NCBI RefSeq assembly: GCF_017591425.1
Contig: NW_024466607.1
Span: 8,998,501-9,062,500, forward strand
Direction: 5' to 3'
DNA from: Ochotona curzoniae
Taxonomy: Eukaryota; Chordata; Mammalia; Lagomorpha; Ochotonidae
Length of the DNA: 64,000 bases
Positions 58,506 to 64,000 of this stretch are shown here, piece by piece. Every line of letters starts with the position of its first letter. Within the stretch, counting starts at the first letter, position 1. Under the pieces are notes generated by a model, which saw only the letters and a program-made list of their open reading frames with translations, searched no databases and was not told the DNA's origin. The position numbers and the translations under genes are program-made.

Positions 58506-59032
58506 AAATGAACTAAACAACTAAACGATGAAATAGATAAATCAAAAATTAGAGATTAGAAAGTCCCCTTAGTAACTCATAGTAAACAAACAATAAATCA
58601 GTAAGGATAAATAGAAGAAAAATAACATCGATTTGACATAATAGACATATGAACATAGAGAAAACTACAACCAGGAGTTTCAAAACCACATTACTTTCAA
58701 GTACGATGGAATACTTTGTGGAACAGACCATACAGTAGACCATAAAACATGTCTCAATAAAGTTCATACAATAAAACCATACTAAGTATCTTCCTTGACT
58801 ACCATGAAGCTAAACTAGAAATTAACAACAGAAAAATAACTAGAGAGCCAGAAGATTCCTCAAACATTTGGAAGTGAAACCCTACAAATTCTTGGGTGAA
58901 ATAAAAAATCACAGTATATTTAGAAATTATTTTGGGTTACATAATAATGAAAATATGGCACATTAAAACTGAGGAATGAAACAAAAGCTGTGCTTAAAAG
59001 AAAATACATAGCTTTAAGAGAACATGCTAGAA

Positions 59033-59315
59033 GGCCTGGTGCAGTAGTGGCTAAAGTCCTCCTCACCTTACACACTCCAGGATCCCATATGGGTGCTACT
59101 TCTAATCCCAGTGGCCCTGCTTCCCATCCAGTTCCCTGCTTGTGGCCTGGGAAAGCAGTCAAGAATGGCCCAAAGCCTTGGGACCCTGGCTCCTGGCTTC
59201 AGTCAGATTGGCTTAGCTCTGGCTGTTGTGGCCACCTGGAAAGTGAACCAGCGGATAGAAGATCTTTCTCTCTCTCCTCTCTGTAAATCTGCCTTTCCAA
59301 TAAAAACAAACAAAT
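59033..59315 (+). mobile_element. C-type SINE, sense, with short internal deletion
   Basis: GGCCTGGTGCAGTAGTGGCT, CAGGATCCCATATGGGTGCT, TTCTAATCCCAG and CCAATAAAAACAAACAAATC. The usual stretch between GGGACCCTG and CTCCTGGCTTC (about 35 bases) is missing. It lies between two different L1 fragments. Confidence 0.9.
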
Positions 59316-59319
59316 CAGA

Positions 59320-61640
59320 GCATCAAGATGGTGGAATAGAGTAAGGACACATTTAAACAGAAGGAGAAATGTTAGTCAGTGTGAATCAGAGAGGGCACGT
59401 TCCAGGAAAGGGCAGAACAACAGCAGAGGGATACCAGGAGACTGACAGACACAGGAAAGCAGAGGAAACAACTGTGTGGTGTTGCAGTGACTGATACCCC
59501 AGTGGCATTCAGCGAGTGGTGATCCAAATCGCTCTGGCAACCAGGACTACACCTGCAACCAGGTGGGAAGGGACTTTCACTGGGAGCTCAGGAAGTGAAC
59601 CCAAAGAACCATCTGTCCTGCTGGTCTGTTTGATTTGACCAGGAGCAGAGACAGAGTGGTAGATCCCAGATGGGCAGTGTGGGAACAGGGTGGATTTCAC
59701 AACCCAGTTGGCCCCCTAGAGCTGTATTAGGCGCCATTTTGTTTGAGGCAAGGACTATGAACAGTACTGTGCACGCACTGAACTGGGAATGAACTCATTT
59801 CTGGCTCAGCGTCCAGCAACAATGTGGCATCCTTCATGTTCCACCCAAGATAGGTCTGGCTAGCCCTCAGAACTAACTGCCAGCAGATGGAGAATTCTAG
59901 TAGTGGCACATCAGGCACCATTTTGTACAGTGTGGAAAAACTTTAAGACTGCAAGGGACAACAGTGAGCTGCGCATGTGCTGAGCCTGCAAGAACTCACT
60001 GAGCTCAGTCCATTGCGCTAGTCCCACAGGAAAATAATACTGACTATGGCGCTCTACAGGTAAAATAGTTCCGTGAGGCCCTCAGACCTAACAGGTAACA
60101 GCAAGATCAGTACCACCAACAACCTAGCTATATAGGATACCTGGTGTCTCCCTAATCCTGGGACCTGCTCCAAATGGAAGCAGGACAAAGGTTGTAGAGA
60201 CAACCGTGCAGCCTCAGCATGGTATCATAGGAGGTGGTGACTGGTGAGTCAGGAGTTGGAGCTATGGAGACCATGGTGAACAACTAACGTAAGAACCCAG
60301 ACCTGGAACTTGCTGAAGGAAGTGGCACAACTGACTGCAAACAAAGAGCCATGTACCAACTATAATAAGTAAAAAATTGAACTGTAGACCTATGGGTAAC
60401 AGAGCTTAGAAACCTGCCCCAAGGAGAAGAATCTGGTAACAAGAAGTACAATGACCAAGAGCAAAAGAAGAGACAGAGGCACAATGAATATTACTGAAGA
60501 CTCCCCTGCAAAGGAGCAAAACCCTTTGACAACCCCAGAGTTCACTAAGGAAGACATCGAGAAAATGGAGGATACAGAATGCAAACACTTGTTATAAAAC
60601 TTGTCATCAACAATGAGAAGCACGTAAAGCAGGCATTCAAAGAATTTAAGGAGTATGTCAGACAGAAAATGAAGCAAATGAAAGCTGATATATCAGAAAC
60701 GAAGAATAGAGTGGAGCAAATTAAAAGTTCAGTGGAGAGTCTCCAAAACAGAATGAAGGAGGCAGAAGAAAGATTCTCAAAAGCAGAAGATATTCCCTGT
60801 CACTGGGGGAAACACCCAAAAAGCTGGAAGCACTGGATCAGACCAAAAAAAGTATTCAAGAATTGACAGACACTATTAAAAGGCCAAATATGAGTTATGG
60901 GAGTCCCAGAAGATGCAGAAAGAGAAGCTGGGTTTACAAACGTAACTAATGAAACAATAAGGGAAAGTTCCCTAATCTAGAAAAAGAATTGGGAAACAAC
61001 AACCAGGAGGGGCACAGAATTCCCAACAGGGTTGACCAAAAGCAATCTTCACCAAGACACATGATAATCAAACTCTCTTCAATCAAACATAAGGAAAAGA
61101 TCCTTCAATGTGCATGTGAAAAATATCAACTGACATATAAAGGAATGTCAATTAAACTCACAGGAGACCTCTCACAGGAAACTCTACAGGCCAGAGAGAG
61201 AATGGAGTGACATATTCCAGATTCTAAAAGCAAAAAATTATTGGCCCAAGATAACGTACCCAGCAAAACTTTCCTTTGTCTTTGAAAATGAATAAAAATT
61301 CTTCCACAGTCAAGAAAAGTTAAAAGGATATGCCTCTTCCAAATGATGCTTAAAGATGTTCTCTTGACAGAGAAAAGGAATAGCGCCCACCAAAACCAAA
61401 AGCAAATGTGAAGAACATCCCACTGAAATAACAACAGAAGACTAAATCAATGAACAACCCATTGCTAACATGACAGGACCCATTCCTATTAACCCATTCC
61501 TATTAACCCATCCTGAATGTAAATGGCCTAAACTCATCAATCAAATGTCATAGATGAGTAGACTGGATTAAAAAACAAAACCCATCTATTTGTTGCCTAC
61601 AGGATACACATTTCACTAGCAAAGATCAGCAGAAACTATA
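59320..61640 (+). mobile_element. L1 with 5' region, decayed ORF1 and start of ORF2
   Basis: Begins at ATCAAGATGGTGGAATAGAG, a usual L1 5' landmark, followed by a 1.2-kb 5' region, ORF1 (60450-61230) and the beginning of ORF2 near 61515-61640 (GAATGTAAATGGCCTAAACT, TGTTGCCTACAGGATACACA). ORF2 then stops abruptly where an inverted piece starts at 61640. Confidence 0.8.
60450..61230 (+). pseudogene. L1 ORF1 protein pseudogene
   Basis: ORF1p is the RNA-binding chaperone of L1. The remnant shows a coiled-coil segment at 60579-60780 (QAFKEFKEYVRQKMKQMKAD, ETKNRVEQIKSSVESLQNRM). A frame change and stops follow. The RNA-binding and C-terminal region then appears at 61040-61205 (PRHMIIKLSSIKHKEKILQC, YKGMSIKLTGDLSQETLQAR). 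Frameshifts between the two halves and no continuous frame mean it is dead. Domain order is as expected for a sense L1. Confidence 0.85.
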
Positions 61641-61865
61641 TCTCATGGATTTTAGTCATTTTTGTTAGTTTCGTCTCTTGAAAATACTTTCTTCTGATTA
61701 AATTATTCAGTGACTCATAGATCTTACAGTAGCATCATTTTCTTCAAGAAGGTTCTTGATTTTCATTTCTTCAGCGACACATTAGTCATTCAATAGCATG
61801 TTATTTAACTTCATGGTGTTGTTGATTTCTTTTTTTTTTTCTTCCAGTTGTAGATTTTGTATTGT
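61640..61865 (-). mobile_element. Inverted L1 ORF2 fragment
   Basis: The minus strand reads as L1 ORF2 between endonuclease and RT: ACACCATGAAGTTAAATAAC, ATGCTATTGAATGACTAATG, ACTTTCT-rich end. The flanking L1 parts are in sense orientation, so this is a local inversion. It ends at a pyrimidine run (61830-61850). Confidence 0.75.
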
Positions 61866-62200
61866 GGTTTTTCATTTAAGGGGATGTGTAATAACTGTAT
61901 AATGGAGGCTATCATAACCAGATGTGAGGATACAATCAATGCAGTATGCATCTCTACTTCCAGACAAAGATGGACTCCCAATGAAACTGTTTGCTATATC
62001 TTGACAATAGGATGCTGGACTCTCTGCCATTGTCCATGCCCACAATGATGGACATATGACTGAGTATGAAAAGCTATACTATAGTAATGATATAGGGGGC
62101 TCAGTGAGGGAGGAGGGAATTGGGGAGGGGATAAGGGAAATCCCAAGGCTTATGAAACTGATTCATACAATGATAATAATAAAAAGAAGTAAAATTTTTA
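61866..62200 (+). mobile_element. L1 3' end, tandem copy 1
   Basis: AAGGGGATGTGTAATAACTG, ACCAGATGTGAGGATACAAT, CAGACAAAGATGGACTCCCA, TTGACAATAGGATGCTGGAC and GGGGAGGGGATAAGGGAAAT, then an AATAATAATAAAAAGAAGTA tail. It carries an extra CAAT after GATACAAT relative to copy 2. Confidence 0.85.
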
Positions 62201-62204
62201 AAAA

Positions 62205-62540
62205 TAAGGGGATATATAGTAACTGTGTAATGGAGACTGTCATATCCAGATGTGAGGATACAATGCAGTATGCATCTCTACTTCCAGACAAAGATGGACT
62301 CCCAATGAAACTGTTTACTATATCTTGACAATAGGATGCTGGAGACTCTGCCATTGTCCATGCCCACAATGATGGACATACGACTGAGTATGAACAGTTA
62401 TAATATAGTAATGATATAAGGGAATTCATTGGGTTGGGGAAGGGAATTGGGGAGGGGATAAGGGAAATCCCAGAGCCTTGGAACTGTATCATAAAATGAT
62501 AATAATAAAAATAAGCAAAATTTTAAAAAATCTTTTAAAA
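62205..62540 (+). mobile_element. L1 3' end, tandem copy 2
   Basis: Repeats copy 1 from AAGGGGATATATAGTAACTG to TAATAATAAAAATAAGCAAA with small differences (about 90% or better by eye). It starts right after the A-rich tail of copy 1. Confidence 0.85.
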
Positions 62541-62544
62541 AAGA

Positions 62545-63340
62545 AAAAGAAGTTGGATCCCTACCTCATACTATATACAAAACTAACTAAATGGATTGGA
62601 AATCCAATATATAAGAGCAAAAACATAAAACTACAAAAAAAAATACTGTGATCTTGATTTCAGCAATGGATTCTTAGTTACGATACTAAAAGCACAAGTA
62701 AATTAAAGGAAGAATAAATCAAATTTTCGTGCTCAATAAAAAAAACCCACTATGATTTTAAAAATACAAGGAGCTAAGAAGCATTAGAAAAAGATAATTT
62801 ATTTTTAAGTAGCAAATGGTTTGAACTGATGAGTCACAAGACAGGATATTTAAATGGCAGATAAACATTTGAAAAGATGTTTAACCTCAATCACCAACAA
62901 GGAAATGCACATTAAAATCACTGCACACCACCAGCATAGTTAAGATTAAAACAGGTGACAGTAAGAGAGGGTAGTAAGAACAGAGTAGCTGAAATTCCCA
63001 CATAGCATTGGATGGATTGTAAGTTGCTGTAACCCCTGCAGGTGACTGTCAAGCAGTATCTGACAAAACCGACATACGTGTCCTCTGAGACCCAGCAATT
63101 GTATCTCTAGGCAGATATTCAACAGAACAGATATACAGAAATATACACAGCAGTGATATGCATAACAGCCCCTCAAGAGTCACCAAGTAGGCTAATCAAT
63201 TGTGGTAGATTCAGGCAAGGCAGTGATGCACAAGGAAACAAAAAAGCTCCACTAGAACATGGATGAAATCCCATGGACCTAATGTAGGCAGCCTGGAAGG
63301 CCAGAAAGAAAATCAGACTCTCCTGTCTGCTTCCATGGAT
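62545..63340 (+). mobile_element. Older L1 ORF2 3' part, sense
   Basis: TACCTCATACTATATACAAA, ACTAAATGGATTGGAAATCC, AGATGTTTAACCTCAATCAC, GGAAATGCACATTAAAATCA, CCCAGCAATTGTATCTCTAG and GTGGTAGATTCAGGCAAG follow the C-terminal part of L1 ORF2. Broken frames. Confidence 0.75.
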
Positions 63341-64000
63341 ACAAGGCACAGGAATAAGCAAACCGCTCCATAGTGGTAGAGGTCAACACAGCACTGCCTT
63401 AGCAGAGTGCTGATTAGGACAGGGCCCAAGGCAACCTCCTAGAAATACTCTATCTCCATCCGTTGGAAAAACACATGGCACTGTTGACTTGAGATTTATA
63501 TACAAATTGTTCTATTTCAAGAAAATATATATGAAAATAATACTGTGGCCAATTATCATGGCCAGGGAGGCCACAGAAAGAAGATATTACACATCTGATT
63601 AGAAATAAATGCTCACTGGAGGGGAAAGGCAGTTTCACTGGAAAAGAGGTAATTGGGTGGGCACATGACAAAGCAATCCATAAAGACTCTGCTTTGCATC
63701 AAATTTCCTTATTAGCACTGAAGTCTCCTTCAAAGCAGGTCCTATAAACTAGTAAGCAGCAGAGCCAGAATTTCAACCTGAGCTACCCATCCTCTGATGT
63801 TGTCTACATGTCTCCGGGGCTTGTAGCTCTAACCTTCCCTGTGTGCACATCATCACAAGCAAATGTCCTCTGACTTGTACCTAGGTGTGCACTTAGAGAC
63901 CCAGCTGCCAAAAGAGACCTCTATCAGGTGTGGCTACTTAGAATCTCCACCAGCTTACAAGTGCTGAGGGCCAAGAACAGTGGTTTTCCAGCAGGTTCTG

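Larger units (their letters stand above)
57960..59025 (+). mobile_element. L1 ORF2 endonuclease-region relic, sense, interrupted by a SINE
   Basis: AAGATACACCATGCAAACAC and GGCAAAGTAGATTCTAAGAA (58050-58140), then after the SINE AGTACGATGGAATACTTTGT, ACCATGAAGCTAAACTAGAA, ATTTGGAAGTGAAACCCTAC and GAAAATACATAGCTTTAAGA. Contains an (AAAC)n run at 57965-57992. Inactive. Confidence 0.7.
30857..64000 (-). other. CHCHD6: Inferred CHCHD6 intron upstream of the exon (continues past the window edge)
   Basis: Sequence 5' of the recognised exon on the coding strand. The preceding human CHCHD6 exon ends with a peptide like EEQKSVRL; no reverse-complement match was seen here, so the intron is inferred to span at least 33 kb. 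Stretches over 300 bases where I see no recognisable feature are 32400-33540, 41600-41838 with 42196-42770, 43931-44580, 44716-45770, 47250-48300, 49400-50230, 51170-52125, 52465-53060, 53660-54835, 57020-57950 and 63345-64000. Confidence 0.7.

Overview
This window is mammalian nuclear DNA, not microbial. It has no operons, no dense ORFs and no Shine-Dalgarno signals. It is packed with interspersed repeats: at least 23 copies of a tRNA-derived C-type SINE, MIR and L2 relics, L1 fragments of several ages and MaLR-type LTRs. The SINE (head like GGCCCGGCGCGGTGGCGCAA, B-box-like GGTTCTAATCCC, tail of CCAATAAAAATAAATCTT type) is the lagomorph C-repeat. Its head differs from the rabbit consensus as I remember it and looks more like the pika form, so a pika (Ochotona) is my best guess. 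That assignment is an inference.

The only protein-coding segment I can defend is one 84-bp exon on the minus strand (30773-30856). It reads as the coiled-coil part of CHCHD6 (MIC25), a subunit of the mitochondrial MICOS complex, and has textbook splice sites on both sides. The rest of the window is therefore read as two large CHCHD6 introns: 1-30772 downstream of the exon and 30857-64000 upstream of it. I found no other CHCHD6 exon. One short stretch at 50797-50857 (minus) has a strong acceptor, an open frame and four clustered CpGs, but matches nothing I know.

Layout. 0-12 kb: L1-like tail, old SINEs, a long antisense L1 with a SINE nested in it. 12-31 kb: two fairly young antisense SINEs with target-site duplications (one of 18 bp), a CpG-rich possible CR1/L3 fossil at 16.6-17.3 kb, a trinucleotide-periodic tract at 22.1-22.6 kb, MIR and L2 relics, and relatively repeat-poor sequence beside the exon. 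31-42 kb: MIRs and L2, an MLT1-like LTR, then one old sense L1 broken up by an LTR and six SINEs, including the best-preserved SINE at 41849-42185. 42-57 kb: scattered SINE, MIR, L2 and L1 fragments, a MaLR LTR at 50.2 kb, and a 3' L1 end with an inverted 5' part at 55.9 kb. 57-64 kb: an L1-rich block containing a decayed ORF1, an inverted ORF2 piece, two tandem L1 3' ends and an older ORF2 3' fragment.

I see no previously undescribed multi-gene system. The most useful leads are the unmatched exon-like segment, the rearranged L1 structures, the CpG-rich relic and the SINE insertions that could serve as markers. Repeat coordinates were judged by eye and are good to about 5-30 bases; family names come from remembered consensus sequences, not from a search.
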